Below, piece by piece: positions 49,165 to 61,700 of a stretch of 64,000 nucleotides of DNA; the stretch's first letter is position 1, and every line of letters starts with the position of its first letter. Source of the stretch: Rosa chinensis (lineage: Eukaryota; Streptophyta; Magnoliopsida; Rosales; Rosaceae); contig NC_037090.1 of NCBI RefSeq assembly GCF_002994745.2, positions 22,704,001 through 22,768,000 of the forward strand. Reading direction: 5' to 3'. Made by a program: the position numbers and the translations under genes. The notes under the pieces were generated by a model. The model was given only the letters and a program-made list of their open reading frames with translations, did no database searches and had not been told where the DNA came from.

Positions 49165-50186
49165 AGGTAGTCTATACAATACTCTTCAACTAAGTCATCA
49201 TTATAGACAGAATGGGTATACCACGATTCATATAGGGCAAAGTGTATTAACATTTCTATCTACCGAAAAATGCATTCCGGAAAAGGCTCTATACGGTTAT
49301 GTTATCATCCTGTAATTTCAAGTAATATATCAGAAAATAAAACTGTGGGTTTGTAAGCCTAGAAATTTAGTTTTAGTGAAGGCTGGATCTCTTATCTTTT
49401 ACTTATTAGATTATTAACACATATTACTAGTGAGACTTACTAGTTACTATCGAGCAACTTTCAGGCAGGGGAGTGTGAGACTGATATGGTTCTTGTGCAA
49501 ACAGAATTTAAATTCATGATCGGAAAGTACAAGCTCTAATGAAGAAAGTGTGAGTAGTTTATATTTCAGAAATGAAATGTTCTGCTTTAATTATTTGCCC
49601 CTTTTCATCTGCATGAATGGTAGTTTGAAACTAGATTCTGTTCTCTATTTACAGGCAGGTTTTGATTGAAGACCTGGTTGAGATTGTTCTGCATCCTTTT
49701 GATACATAATAGATATTGGAGGAGCCAATATTCTAAATATTTTCATGATGGTTCAGACTTCAGAGATGTATTATTTATGCTACAGTTGTATCTAGTAGGC
49801 GCTTGTAAGCCTAGGAGTTCATGACTGAATAAAAGATACATGATGGTGTCATTTGTTTACAAAATAATAAAGAATTTATTCTGGGTTTTACGTCAAACTC
49901 AAACTGTTAGGAGTCTTGTATTACTTGTTCATCCTGTCACCAAAGTTTATTCTAGATGAGAATATTTTAGCAGATCAATTTTATCTTCAAATTTAAGGAC
50001 TCGAGTTCATGGATCCGCTTCATTTACAGGTCTACCTATACTTCTTGGGTTTCTACAGTCTTAATGGCATTTATATTCTTGTGTCACCCAAGATTTGATC
50101 TTACGGCTTTAGTGCATGAGCCTTCCATCTTCTCCACTTTACAATCATTGTACTCCTCTCAGGTTGCCACCTTTTCTTTTCTGCTT
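49165..50186. other. HSCB copy 2 3' flank
   Basis: Collinear with 30241-31298; it holds the probable 3' UTR. No other gene seen. Confidence 0.5.
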
Positions 50187-50615
50187 ATGGCGTCTCAACG
50201 ACCTTCTCCTCCTGATCACCCCAAATCACCTCCTTCACCTAATGCCCCTCCCAACTTGCATCCTATACCGGAACCCTTTGGGGAAGGTTCAAGTCATCAT
50301 GCTCCATCATCTCCTCCAGATTATCATCAAACAAATCACAATCAGTCTCTATTCATGCTCCATCGGGGACAATATTCTATTCCATTTATTGCTGCTCCTC
50401 AAGTGGTGGAACTTCTTGATGATCCTTTTGAAGCAAATGTCGCTGATCAGGGAAGAAGATGGCTAGTAGGACAAGTCTTTGGAGAACCGGTCTCAGTTAA
50501 GAAGTGTTAGGTCTCGGCGCTTAGCCAGTTCGAAAGTCCCTCTTGGAAGCTTTCAGATTAATAATGGCTTTGGACTTGACTGGTTCCGGGCAATGTTTGA
50601 TTATGAGGAGGATTT
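50187..50615 (+). pseudogene. DUF4283 retroelement ORF1 fragment (copy 2)
   Basis: From ATG 50187 the frame reads MASQRPSPPDHPKSPPSPNA and stays open through VVELLDDPFEANVADQG and GRRWLVGQVFGEPVSVKK to a stop at 50510. One inserted A near 50500 causes that stop. In the next frame it resumes as SVRSRRLASSKVPLGSFQIN and DWFRAMFDYEEDF. The 3' part with PWFVQGQ, present in copy 1, is missing here. Confidence 0.65.
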
Positions 50616-50845
50616 TATCTTTTTTCAATTTTCTAATAATTTTAAATTTTTTTTTATTTGAACTTTAATTTGAAAACAAAAAAAATTGCGTCATTATTTT
50701 CTTCTAAGTTAGAAATGTATTATTTAGTGTTTAGACAAATATACTTTCAATTTTAACGGGTTTTAACAGGATATTTAACGACAATATTTTTGAAAAATCA
50801 ATGAATTAGGTGTTGAATAAGTCAAAATTAAGTGACTATTAATGA

Positions 50846-51044
50846 ATTTTTTTTTTTTTTTTTGGTACAAAAAGTTTAGGTAAGAGGGAGGCTTCCCTAC
50901 ACTACCAGGGCTAGAGCAAATCTACAACCTCAACCCAACAGAACTTACGAAACTGGCTACTGTCTCAGCCCAGCCCATTGGTATAGAATTATGTAGGATA
51001 TTTTCTAGATTGCTTACAAAATAAGAGATTGTTGGTAGCAGATC
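50846..51044 (-). mobile_element. 5'-truncated SINE, reverse orientation
   Basis: Read on the minus strand it matches the SINE at 56107-56358 from just after its B box to the poly-A tail ('caatctagaaaatatcct', 'gtagtgtagggaagcctccc', then an A-run, seen here as the T-run at 50847). A 12-bp target duplication GACTATTAATGA lies at 50834-50845 and 51045-51056. The same place in copy 1 (about 32000) has no insert. Confidence 0.85.
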
Positions 51045-51192
51045 GACTATTAATGATTTTTTGACAACCAGCCAGATTTCGAAATTGTCATTGCCCCCGC
51101 TTTGAGTAATTGTGTGGCTTTCCTTGCGCCACGTCTTCCGATCTAGCCGCCACCTCCGATGTGGAAGGTGTCCTGAAATGTGGACAAGGAAA

Positions 51193-51206
51193 TGAGTCAT
51201 GACTCA
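51193..51206. promoter_or_regulatory. Palindromic bZIP-type site upstream of kinase A2
   Basis: TGAGTCATGACTCA, identical to the site upstream of A1, lies 143 bp before the A2 start codon. Conservation in both copies fits either a retained regulatory role or simply a recent duplication. Confidence 0.5.
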
Positions 51207-51348
51207 TGGTCAACCTGAAGCCCAGACTACAAGACTTCAGACTTCAGAGTTCAGCATGCGCGTAAACTGCTAGTAGAATTGTCAACAACAGAGACACTGA
51301 AAGTGTAATATAAAATCCCACTATTTTATTGGATTTCATACGCCGAAA

Positions 51349-54300
51349 ATGTTATTGAAATCTTTGCTTCTCTTTCTCCTCTTCCAATTTTGCACTTGCA
51401 GGGACACCATCAGATGGAATGAACAACAACTGAAGGATGTTGATGGTGAAGTTTTGGTGTCCAAAGAAAACAACTTTGAGTTGGGTTTCTTCAGCCCCGG
51501 CGATTCTAGCCACCGGTACGTTGGTATATGGTATTCTCAATCTAAAATATCTGCAAAAACAGTGGTGTGGATTGCAAACAGAGACAACCCCATCAATGAT
51601 ACATCTGGAGTTCTCACAATGAACAGGTATGGGGAATTAGCTCTTTATGCTTATAACATGGAGAGCATTCCTGTATGGTCTACAAATGTATCACAGTCGG
51701 TCCAAAACACAGACACCTTATATAGATATGTCCAGCTTTTAGATACTGGAAACTTAGTTCTGTTCCGGGATGGTAAAAATGGAAGCTTGATTTTATGGCA
51801 AAGTTTTGATTATCCTACAGATACTCTAATCCCAGGTATGAAATCTGGGTTGAATTGGAAAAAAGGTCTAGATTGGCATTTAACATCTTGGAAGTCACAA
51901 GATGACCCTGGGAAGGGGGACTATGCCTTTAGGGTCGATCCGAATCACAATGCTACTCCCCAATATTTTGTCTACAAGGGTTTCACTAAGCATTGGCGAA
52001 TGGATGCAGGGCCATGGCCTAATTTTGTTAGTAATGCCAACGAAATGTATAATACCCTGCCTTATATGAGCAATGCTATTTCAATAGTAAGGATGAAGGA
52101 TTCCGGGTTACTTCAGCACCTAACATGGAATGATGCTGACCATCAGTGGGTGGAAATGTGGTCTTCGCCGAAATACCCTTGTGACTGGTATGGACATTGT
52201 GGTGCCAACAGCAGATGTAGGCCTGACAATATTAATTTATTTGAGTGTGAGTGTATTCCAGGGTATGAGCCAAAATCTGTAGATGGTTGGAATCGGAGAG
52301 ATGGAACAGACGGATGTGTGAGTAAACGAGTAAGAGTGTCCAAGTGTAGGAATGGAGAAGGGTTTGTGAAGGTGGCAAGGGTAAAAGATCCAGACACATC
52401 GAATGTAGCAAGGTTGAGAACAAGTATGAGTGCCAAAGAGTGTGAGCAGGAGTGCTTGAAAAATTGTTCTTGCACAGCGTATATGAGCATTACACTGGAA
52501 AGGGTTGCCAGTTGCTTGACATGGTATGATGACTTGATGGACATGTTAGTTTACACAGGGGTCGGACGAGATCTATATGTTCGTGTGGATAAAATCTCAT
52601 TAGGTACTACTTTGTTTGCCAATGGAAATTTCAATTACTAATTTTGAGAATTAGAAGAATCTGTCTAGTTTACATAACTGGTTTTGGTGTTCATGTATGT
52701 AGGTTCTCTTTGTAAGCCTGTCTAATTTTTGTCCCACTCTTATATGCAGCTGAGGCCAGAAACTCACAAGGTTTCTTCAGGAGTGGCAAGGTCCTTATTC
52801 CAGTACTAACTGCTCTGGTGGCACTACTACTAATCATTATACTTTCCTTGTGGTTGCTTAAGAAAAAGAGGAAGACAAGAGGTATGAGAAGAACTAATCT
52901 ATTACGAAATGATGAACTGTTTTAGTTACCTTAAACCCCGTAAACAAAATATCTGATCTGATTTTATAGTCATTTTGCTAATGTAGTTTTAATAGTGAAG
53001 GTCAAATGATTGAGAGAATAATTTTTCATGTTTCTCATTTTTTTTTAATTTTTTTTTTTTAATTTATGATGGCAAAGACTATCTGGATGCGGAGGAACTT
53101 GAGGAAACTAAGAGACACCCAGAATTGCAATTTTTCGATCTTAACACACTGATAGCAGCCACAGATAACTTCTCTGATGCCAATAAACTTGGCCAAGGTG
53201 GTTTTGGCAGTGTTTATAAGGTAATTAAGCCCATATCCAGGTAGCTTTTTGTTTCTTAGTGTAGCTACCCTCAAAAGTTTTATCTGTGAAAGCTCTATAT
53301 GAATATTGAACCATAACTTCAGGGCGAATTACCAAACGAACAAAAAGTTGCTATAAAAAGATTGTCTAGAACTTCAGGACAGGGAATCGAAGAATTCAAA
53401 AACGAAGTTGCACTAATAGCCAGACTTCAGCACAGGAATCTTGTGAAACTTTTAGGCTGCTGTATAAAGGGAGAAGAAAGGATATTGGTTCTGGAATACA
53501 TGCCGAACAAAAGCTTGGACTCCTTTCTTTTTGGTATGTTATTAAGAAGAACCGTTTCTTTTTGAGTTTTGGGTATGTTATTAAGAAAACTTTGAGTTGT
53601 TTATGCCTTGACTAAAATAAGTAGCCTCTAACCAATATATCCATCGATATAAGATCCATTTCCCTTGATGTAGATAACACAAGGAGGTCACTCTTAAATT
53701 GGGAAAAGCGTTTTGAAATTATCAATGGGGTTGCTCGTGGGGTTCTATATCTTCATCGGGACTCAAGATTGAGGGTTATCCATAGGGATCTAAAACCCGG
53801 TAATGTCCTTCTAGATGCCGAGTTAGACCCAAAAATTTCTGATTTCGGCATGGCAAGAATATTTCAAGGGGACCAACTCCTGGAAAAGACAAACAGAGTT
53901 GTCGGAACATAGTAAGAATCATACTAGCACTCGTACATTAATCGATTTAATTAGCAAACTGTCACTTTCATATTCATTTACTTGTCTTTGGTTAAAGATT
54001 GTAATCTGTCATTTTGTTCATATCCAGTGGGTACATGTCACCGGAATATGCAGTATTTGGGAGATTTTCTACGAAATCGGATGTGTTTAGTTTTGGGATC
54101 ATACTATTGGAGATTATTAGTGGCAAGAGAAACAATGGTTGTTCTGAGATGCATTATTCCATAAACTTGATAGGACATGTAAGTAACACAAAGTTTGCTT
54201 ATAATGTTTCCTTGATTTGGATTACATATTGGCACCTTTACCAAAACTTTGAACAACAGGTATGGCAACTTTGGGTAGAAGACAGAGTCTTGGAAATTGT

Positions 54301-54562
54301 GGATTCATCACTAGAGATTTATCAGCTTGATGAAGTCTTGAGATGCATTCAAGTGGGGCTTTTGTGCGTGCAAGAAGATTTGAAGGACCGACCAGCCATG
54401 TCAGCCGTCGTGTTCATGTTGAGTGGTGAAACATCTCTTCCATCTCCTAAGCAGCCTGCATTTGTCTTCAGAACAAGTTCCAGCATTGTTGATGATCCCT
54501 TCATTCCAAATGAATCATATTCTAGTAATAGTTTGACAATAACTAACATGGAAGCTCGATAA
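51349..54562 (+). CDS. G-type lectin S-receptor-like Ser/Thr kinase A2 (810 aa)
   Basis: Exons 51349-52603, 52750-52881, 53078-53220, 53323-53533, 53674-53911, 54028-54178 and 54260-54562 total 2433 nt in frame. All exon lengths equal those of A1 except the last, which lacks one Leu codon (SSLEIYQ versus SSLLEIYQ). The domain order is that of A1. The kinase has [26 protein letters not shown] and SPEYAVFG; the catalytic loop has Pro-Gly where A1 and B2 have Thr-Ser. Substitutions elsewhere are few (for example SPGDSSHR versus [13 protein letters not shown] versus NRDSP). Intron 6 (54179-54259, 81 nt) has no stop in frame, so a transcript retaining it would still encode a kinase with 27 extra residues. 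It lies about 2.2 kb downstream of HSCB copy 2, same strand, with its own promoter region. Confidence 0.93.
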
Positions 54563-55600
54563 TTATATGAAGTAGTGTTCACCTAACCACCAAAAATTTC
54601 AGTCACCTACCATTTGAATTAAATTCAGTGGTTGAAATTAAAATATTTTAAAACACTTTCATTTAATCTCAATTTTTGAGTTTAAATCTAATAGGAGGTG
54701 ATCATGAAATTAATGATCAACGGTGACCAAGTGAACATCATAATGATATGGAGCTCTTGTTTATTCTTAATTTACATAATTTCTTTTATGTTATCTACTT
54801 CACCACTGATTTATGATACAAGCATATAAGAATTTATTGTATGTGCCGTTTTGACTTTGAAATTAAATGAATATTTCAATTCTTGGTCAACAAAATCCAT
54901 ACCATTTTTTTTTTTTTTAAAGTTGGATTTGTATTACGCAAGAGACTTGTACAGATTATTGTGTAGTTATTTTTCCTTTCCTTTTGTTTTGAGGGGTGAA
55001 GATCATCCATCCCCAATTTTCCTATCCAAAACCTGTCCGACCAATCATATTCCGCCACATATTTATTTAGTAACGGCAACATAACGCTGTTTACGTCCCC
55101 CAAAAATAATGTAAAAAAAGGCAACAAGCCTAATTTTTTTCGTGAACTCTTTCTCTCTCTCCCCTTCTTCCTCATCAAAACCCAAAAGCTGTTGAACTCT
55201 CTCTCTCTCTCTCTCTCTCATCAAAATCCTGAAACTGCTATCCAAATGGAGTTTCTTCTCAGCAAACCCATGCTAAATTTCCCATACTCCTTTGACTAAA
55301 TCCAAAATTTTGATTTTGAATTGTGTATTCTATCTTTTAGCTTAGTTTGAGAGAGTGTTAAATTAACATTTGATTTCAGTGTCTATAGGAAATTGGATAC
55401 AAAATACTTGCTTTGAAAATATGAGATTAGAATCTTGGAAGCTGCAATTCAATCTCTTCTTTTTTCTTCAATTTGTTCAAAGTTTTAATGAAACATGTAT
55501 GTCATGGATGGTGGCTCTGTGTGTGGGGACCAAGAAGAAGAGGTATGAGTATGTGTCAAAATATATTATTTTTCTTTAATATAATATATATGTATATAAA
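54563..55600. other. Kinase A2 3' flank
   Basis: Collinear with 36499-37560, with a shorter CT microsatellite (55197-55219). No gene. Confidence 0.6.
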
Positions 55601-55997
55601 GGGTTTCACTAAGAGATTCCTTTTTTTAGTCTTTTATAGGGATAGACATTAGACCAACTTTTATATCATATTTTCACATTTTAGCCGTTCAGTTTTTAGG
55701 TCCTAATGTATAGATCACTTCTGCAAATTTCAGCCAAATTGGTGATCGTTAAGGCATCCAAAACCGCAATTTACACGAACGGACCAAATCTATCTAACAG
55801 GAACCGTTCGTGTTTTAAATGGTAAATTGCAGTTTTGGATGCCTTAACGATCATCAAATTGGCTAAAAATATGCAGAAGTGATCTATACATTAGGACCTA
55901 AAAACTGAACGGTTAAGATGTGAAAATATGATCGAAAAGTTGGTATAATGCCACATCCTTATAAAAGACCAAAAAAATGGATCTCTTAGTGAAAGGG
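55601..55997. mobile_element. Fold-back MITE, 397 bp
   Basis: The ends gggtttcactaagagattcc and (reverse complement of the right end) ccctttcactaagagatcca are inverted repeats. Pairing continues through 'agtcttttata' and then 'ttaggtcctaatgtatagat', leaving a small central loop near 55790. It has the same core as 18830-19218. It is absent from the matching place in copy 1. Confidence 0.8.
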
Positions 55998-56106
55998 CCA
56001 TATATATATAAAGTTTTAATGAAACATGTATGTCATGGATGTCGGCTTTGTGTGTGGGGACCAAGAAGAAGGGGTATGGGTATGTGTCAAAATATACTAT
56101 TTTTCA

Positions 56107-56358
56107 CCTAATGAGAGTTGGTTCAGTTGGTAAGGGCGGACTTGAGGTGTAAACTCACACAAGTTCGATCCCCGCTACCAACAATCTCTCATTTGGTGGG
56201 CAATCTAGAAAATATCCTGCATAATTCCATACTAGTGGGTTGGGCTGGGACACTGGCCAGTTTTGTAAGTCTTGTTGGGTTGAGGTCGTAGGTTTGTCCT
56301 GGCTCTGGTAGTGTAGGGAAGTCTCCCTCTTACCTAAACTTTTACTTACCAAAAAAAA
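56107..56358 (+). mobile_element. tRNA-derived SINE, full length
   Basis: A box TGGTTCAGTTGG (56119-56130) and B box GTTCGATCCC (56163-56172) form a pol III promoter. The body carries 'caatctagaaaatatcctgc' and 'gtagtgtagggaagtctccc' and ends in a short A-run. It is the parent type of the truncated minus-strand SINE at 50846-51044. Target duplications are obscured by the surrounding TA-rich sequence. Confidence 0.8.
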
Positions 56359-56375
56359 TAATATATATATTATTT

Positions 56376-56378
56376 TTC

Positions 56379-56412
<34 letters not shown>
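56376..56412. repeat. TA microsatellite
   Basis: A (TA)n run next to one of three copies of a segment of about 80 bp containing 'gtgtgtgggaccaagaagaa'. A second TA run lies at 56514-56547. Confidence 0.85.
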
Positions 56413-56417
<5 letters not shown>

Positions 56418-56507
56418 TTTAATGAAATATGTATGTCATGGATGGCGGCTTTGTGTGTGGGACCAAGAAGAAGAGGTATGGGTATATGTCAAAATATATT
56501 ATTTTTC

Positions 56508-56546
<39 letters not shown>

Positions 56547-56550
<4 letters not shown>

Positions 56551-56948
56551 TTCTATCCAGAGCAGAGTTTCACTTTGAAATTAAAGTGTAAACTTCGAGT
56601 TTTGGGTCGCTTTTCAGTCACATATCCACATCTCGACCATTCAGTTTTTAGGTACTAGTGTATAGATCATCTATGTAAATTTTCAGCCAAATTGATGATC
56701 GCTAAGGCATTGATAACTGCCTTAAAGCTAGTACGGATCAAGTTGGACAGATTCAGTTCGTCGATTGGTTTAAGCGAGTTAGATACCTTAACGATCATCA
56801 ATTTGGCTGAAAATTTGCAGAGATGATCTATATACTAGTACCTAAAAACTAAACGGTCGAGATGTGGATATGCGACCTAAAAGTAACCCAAAACTAGAAG
56901 TTCACTCCGTAATTTCAAAGCGGAACTCCGCTCTAAATAGGATCTGTA
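56547..56948. mobile_element. Fold-back MITE, about 400 bp
   Basis: The left arm starts gattctatccagagcagag and the right arm ends, reverse-complemented, gatcctatttagagcggag. Pairing continues inward over 'tccacatctcgaccattcag' and 'aggtactagtgtatagatca', so the whole element can fold on itself. It is flanked by TA runs. Same family as 18030-18415 and 5173-5390. Confidence 0.8.
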
Positions 56949-57766
56949 TATATATATATATATATTGTTAGTAAAGTTAACAGAATTAAAGGTAGATTAG
57001 TAGTAAGGAATGAGCATAGGTGTTAACAAAGTATGGAAGTGACAGAATGGGACACTATATTTGGAGACAGGTGATCTCTTCCCCCGGATTAAAATATTCT
57101 CATAGTCGTAGTTACTCTGCCATTTGACTTTCAAAAACTAAGGTTTATCACTCATAACGTCATTAAAGAATTGTGTAAAATATATTATCCTACGCAAGGC
57201 TCACCTAAACATTAGAATAAACAAAGAATCCTATATCATCAAAAAAAAATAAACAATGATTCCTATGGAGCCTCCACCATTTTTCTACGTAACATGGTTG
57301 GACTCGGCTTCTCTGCTAGAATAATTATGCTATAATGTGCTTAGATTTTACTCACAGCCGTCAGATATAGATTTAAGGGCAAGATGATGCCACTTCAAGA
57401 ATCATCACGAAGTCACTTCAAGTTCATCCCTTGCAGTTTTTTTTTTTTGAGCAAATTATAGTTCTAGCAGAGAAGCCAAATCCAACATGTTTTCACGGCC
57501 CATTGAATCAACACGTGTGATGGAATTAAGTATGGGTTTTCTCATGGATTATAAGCTTGAGAAACTCATTTCTTTATTATAATTCAAGTGTATCTTTTGC
57601 CTTGAGCGGCAGCTGTTGTATAGTAGAAGATGATGTTTTTCTTAATTTTTAGGGTTACTCTCTTTTGCCCTATCTATGTGGATTTGGGTTGAGCAGTAAT
57701 TTTCCCTGTTAGTATTACTTGTAATTGAGCCTTGTTTGGGCTCTTTCCATTGGGCTCTTCCCTTTG
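56949..57766. other. Copy-2-specific sequence, no gene
   Basis: Has no counterpart between A1 and B1 in copy 1. A T-run at 57439-57450 may be the tail of a minus-strand retroposon, but no partner was found. Confidence 0.4.
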
Positions 57767-57774
57767 GTTTTTAA

Positions 57775-58382
57775 TAGGGTTGCCACTTGGTTTGGTAATT
57801 ACCAAACCCCAAATACCAACCGATATTTTAGGTTTGGTAAACCGACTTTTTGGTAACCGAGATCGATAAAATCGAAATAAAAAATTATCGAAAAAGTTGG
57901 TTTGGTTTTGGTAAATACCAAATCTACCTATTGTCTAAATATTAGCTTTATATACTATGGTTTTCAATACACATACATGTATATTAAGAAATAAACATAA
58001 AAGTTTTCATAATAGTATGAACATTACTCAATATACTACATTGTATTTTGAGTAACCTAGTCCAAGATGGTTAAATAACCTAGTTTTATTGAAAATAGAT
58101 AAAATTTGATGTCATATATACAAAAGGAAGCAATGATTAGTAGATGAATATGAAGTTTACGGTTATAAAATTGAAAAACCTAATTCTGTTCATTCTAATT
58201 TATATTACAAAGAATTAGTTGTTTTAAAGTTGGTAATACCGAAAACTGAAATACCAAATTTGGTAGATATGAATAAAAATCGAAAATTTTGGTTGGTAAT
58301 TGGTAGCTCAATTTTGAAACCGAAAGCTTTGGTTTTGAAGTTGGTAATACCAACCGATTCGAACCGACCGAGTGACACCCTA
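57775..58382. mobile_element. hAT-type MITE, 608 bp
   Basis: The ends TAGGGTTGCCACTTGGTTTGG-like (57775) and CGACCGAGTGACACCCTA (58382) are imperfect terminal inverted repeats. They are flanked by a perfect 8-bp duplication GTTTTTAA (57767-57774 and 58383-58390), the hAT signature. The interior repeats 'ttggtaataccaa'-like palindromic motifs and has no coding sequence. Confidence 0.88.
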
Positions 58383-58717
58383 GTTTTTAATGAATGCTTT
58401 CATTGACCAAAAAAAATAAAAAAAAAATAAAAAAAGTCTATCTACGATTCTTGGCAGATACAATCTTTAAAGCATGGGTCGAATCTTGGACAAATTGGAT
58501 GGTTTCTCTATGTCAACCTAAAAATCATCATTTCAAATCACCATCGATGACACAAGTTAAAGGTTCAGTTGAATTAGATGAATGCGTGTAAAGTAGTAGA
58601 ATTGTCGACAACAGCCCAAAATTCAAATAGAGAGAATCCCACCCGACCCCACAACAAAAATGGCGTATGAAAAAGGCCCTCTTGGTCATTTTTTTATATT
58701 CACACATAGCCCTGAAA

Positions 58718-61700
58718 ATGCTGTTGAAATCTCTGCTTCTCTTCCTCCTCTTCCAAGTTTGCACTTCCAGGGACACCTTGAGATCGAACGAAGAACTGAA
58801 GGATGATGATGGTGGACTTCTGGTGTCCAAAGAAAGCAGCTTTGAGTTGGGTTTCTTCAGCCCTGGAAATTCTAGCAACCGCTATGTTGGGATTTGGTAT
58901 TCTCAATCTAAAGTATCTGAAAAAACAGTGGTGTGGATCGCAAACAGAGACAACCCCATCCATGATACCTCTGGAGTTTTCACCATAAACAGGTATGGAA
59001 ACTTAGTTCTTTATGCTTATAACATGGAGACCAGTCCTATATGGTCTGCAGATGTGTCTCTTTCAGTCAAAAACACCAGCACCTTATCTGCATATGTACA
59101 GCTTTTGGATACAGGAAACTTAGTTATGTTCCAGAATGACAGAGACAGAATCTTTGTATGGCAAAGTTTCGATTTTCCTACAGATACTTTAATCCCTGGT
59201 ATGAAAGTTGGGATGAATTGGAAAACTGGGTTAGAATGGGTTTTAACATCTTGGAAGTCACAAGATGACCCTGGAACTGGGGACTATACCTTTAGGCTTC
59301 ATAATTGGAGCCACACTGTCACACCACAGTATTTTATTTATAAAGGTTTGACCAAGTATTGGCGAGGTGATACAGAGCCTTGGCCTAATTCGGTCCGAAA
59401 TGCAGAGGAAATGTCTTTTTTCCTTACTTATAACACCAACAAACTTACAATAATGAAGTTGAAGTTTTCTGGGCTACATCAGCACTTAGAATGGAATGAT
59501 GGTGACGATCAATGGAAGGAGTTGTTGTCTACACCGAAATACCGGTGTGACTGGTATGGACATTGTGGTGCCAACAGCAAATGTAGCCTTGACAGTGGTA
59601 ATCTGTTCGAGTGTGAGTGTCTACCGGGGTATGAACCAAAATCCATAAATGGTTGGAATGGGAGAAATGGGTCAGATGGATGTGTGAGTAAACGAGTCAA
59701 AGTGTCAAAGTGTAGAAATGGAGAAGGGTTTGTGAAGGTGGAAAGGGTGAAAGATCCAGACGCATCGAGAGCAGCATTGTTGAAAAGAGGTATGAGTACC
59801 AAAGAGTGCGAGCAGGAGTGCCTAAGAAATTGTTCTTGCACGGCATATATGACCAAAAAGATTGCAGGGGTTGTTGATTGCTTGACATGGTATGATGACT
59901 TGATGGACATTTTGGTTTACACAGAGGCCAGACGAGATCTGTATGTTCGTGTGGATAAAATTGAGTTAGGTACTATATTTTTTGCCAACGAAAGTTTCAA
60001 ATATTTTGTGATCGAGTTCTCTTTACTGGACTAGGTTTTGTGTCCATGTAAGTTCCCTTTGTTCCACTTTTCTGATCTCGAGTCTCCCTCTTACATGTAG
60101 CTGAGAATGCCGCAAACTCACAAGGATTCTTCAGGAGGGGCATGCTTGTTGTTCCAATACTGTTTGCTCTGCTGGCCCTGGTACTAATAAATGTGCTTGC
60201 CTGTTGGTTGCTTAAGAAAAAAGGGAAGACAAAAGGTATGAGAAGCACTCATCTGCTCTGAAAAAATATCCCAAGGGTGATAACACCTTTCTGGCTTGTA
60301 CATCATATCAAAACACTTCACTTGAACATGTTCTGTTTCGTAGTCATTTTGTTAATGCAGTTAGAACAGAGAGGATGAAACGATACAGAAATAAGTTATT
60401 TTTTCTTTATCTAATTATTTATTAATGTTTTTGTGATGGCAAGTCTTTGTGGAGGTGGATGAACTTGAGGAAAGCAAGAGATACCCGGAATTGCAATTTT
60501 TCGATCTGAACACACTAGTAGCAGCCACAGATAATTTCTCTGATGTTAATAAACTTGGCGAAGGTGGTTTTGGTGGTGTTTATAAGGTGAGCCCAAAATT
60601 TAGATGTCCTAAACAGCAGAAGTTACCTTTTTTCAGTTTCTTGAGGGTCTTATGGCTTTCTTTATTATCCTACTATGTTATTAATGGTATTGATGCTCCT
60701 CAAAAGTGATGACTATGAAAGCTTAATTTTAGTATTGAATTATATTTCAGGGTGAGTTACCAAATGGACAGAAGGTTGCTGTAAAAAGGCTGTCTAGCAG
60801 CTCAGGACAAGGGATTGGTGAATTCAAAAATGAAGTTGAACTGATAGCAGGACTTCAACACAGGAATCTTGTGAAGCTTTTAGGTTGTTGTATAAAGGGA
60901 GGAGAAAGGATGCTAGTCCTAGAATATATGCCGAACAAAAGCTTGGACTCATTTCTTTTTGGTATTTCTATTTTCTAGAGGAAATTTTCACTTGTTTTTG
61001 GAGCTTTGTATCTACATGTTCCTAAACATTTACACTAGTTCAATTCATTTGATACAGATGACACAAGAAGGTCCTTCTTAGATTGGGGAAGGCGTTTTGA
61101 GATTCTCAATGGGGTTGCTCGTGGGCTTTTGTATCTTCACCAAGACTCGAGATTAAGGATTATTCATAGGGATCTAAAAACCAGCAATATTCTTCTAGAT
61201 GATGAGATGACCCCAAAAATCTCAGATTTCGGCATGGCAAGAATTTTCCATGGGGACCAACTTCAGGATAACACAAAGAAAGTTGTTGGAACATAGTAAG
61301 AACCCTACTTACACTAGCACATTTATGAAATAAATCACCAAATTGTCACATTCATAATCATTGGCTGTAACATTTTCTTTTGTTCATATGCAGTGGCTAC
61401 ATGTCACCAGAGTATGCAGTGTTTGGGAGATTCTCTACGAAATCGGATGTGTTCAGTTTTGGGATTGTACTATTGGAGATTGTTAGTGGCAAGCGAAACA
61501 ATGGTTCTTATGAGGAGAATTACTCCATGAACCTGATAGGACATGTAAGTAACAGAATTTGCTTCCGATATACCCTTTAATTGTTACCTTCTTATTCACC
61601 CCCCTTTCTCAGATGATAGTTTGAACTATAGGTTTGGCATGTGTGGAAAGAAGGAATAGCCTTAGATATTGTGGATTCATCGCTACAATCATATAAGCAT

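Noticed and set aside
56119..56172. A tRNA gene
   Set aside because: A and B boxes are present, but the flanks do not fold into acceptor or anticodon stems, and the unit continues into a SINE body with a poly-A tail.
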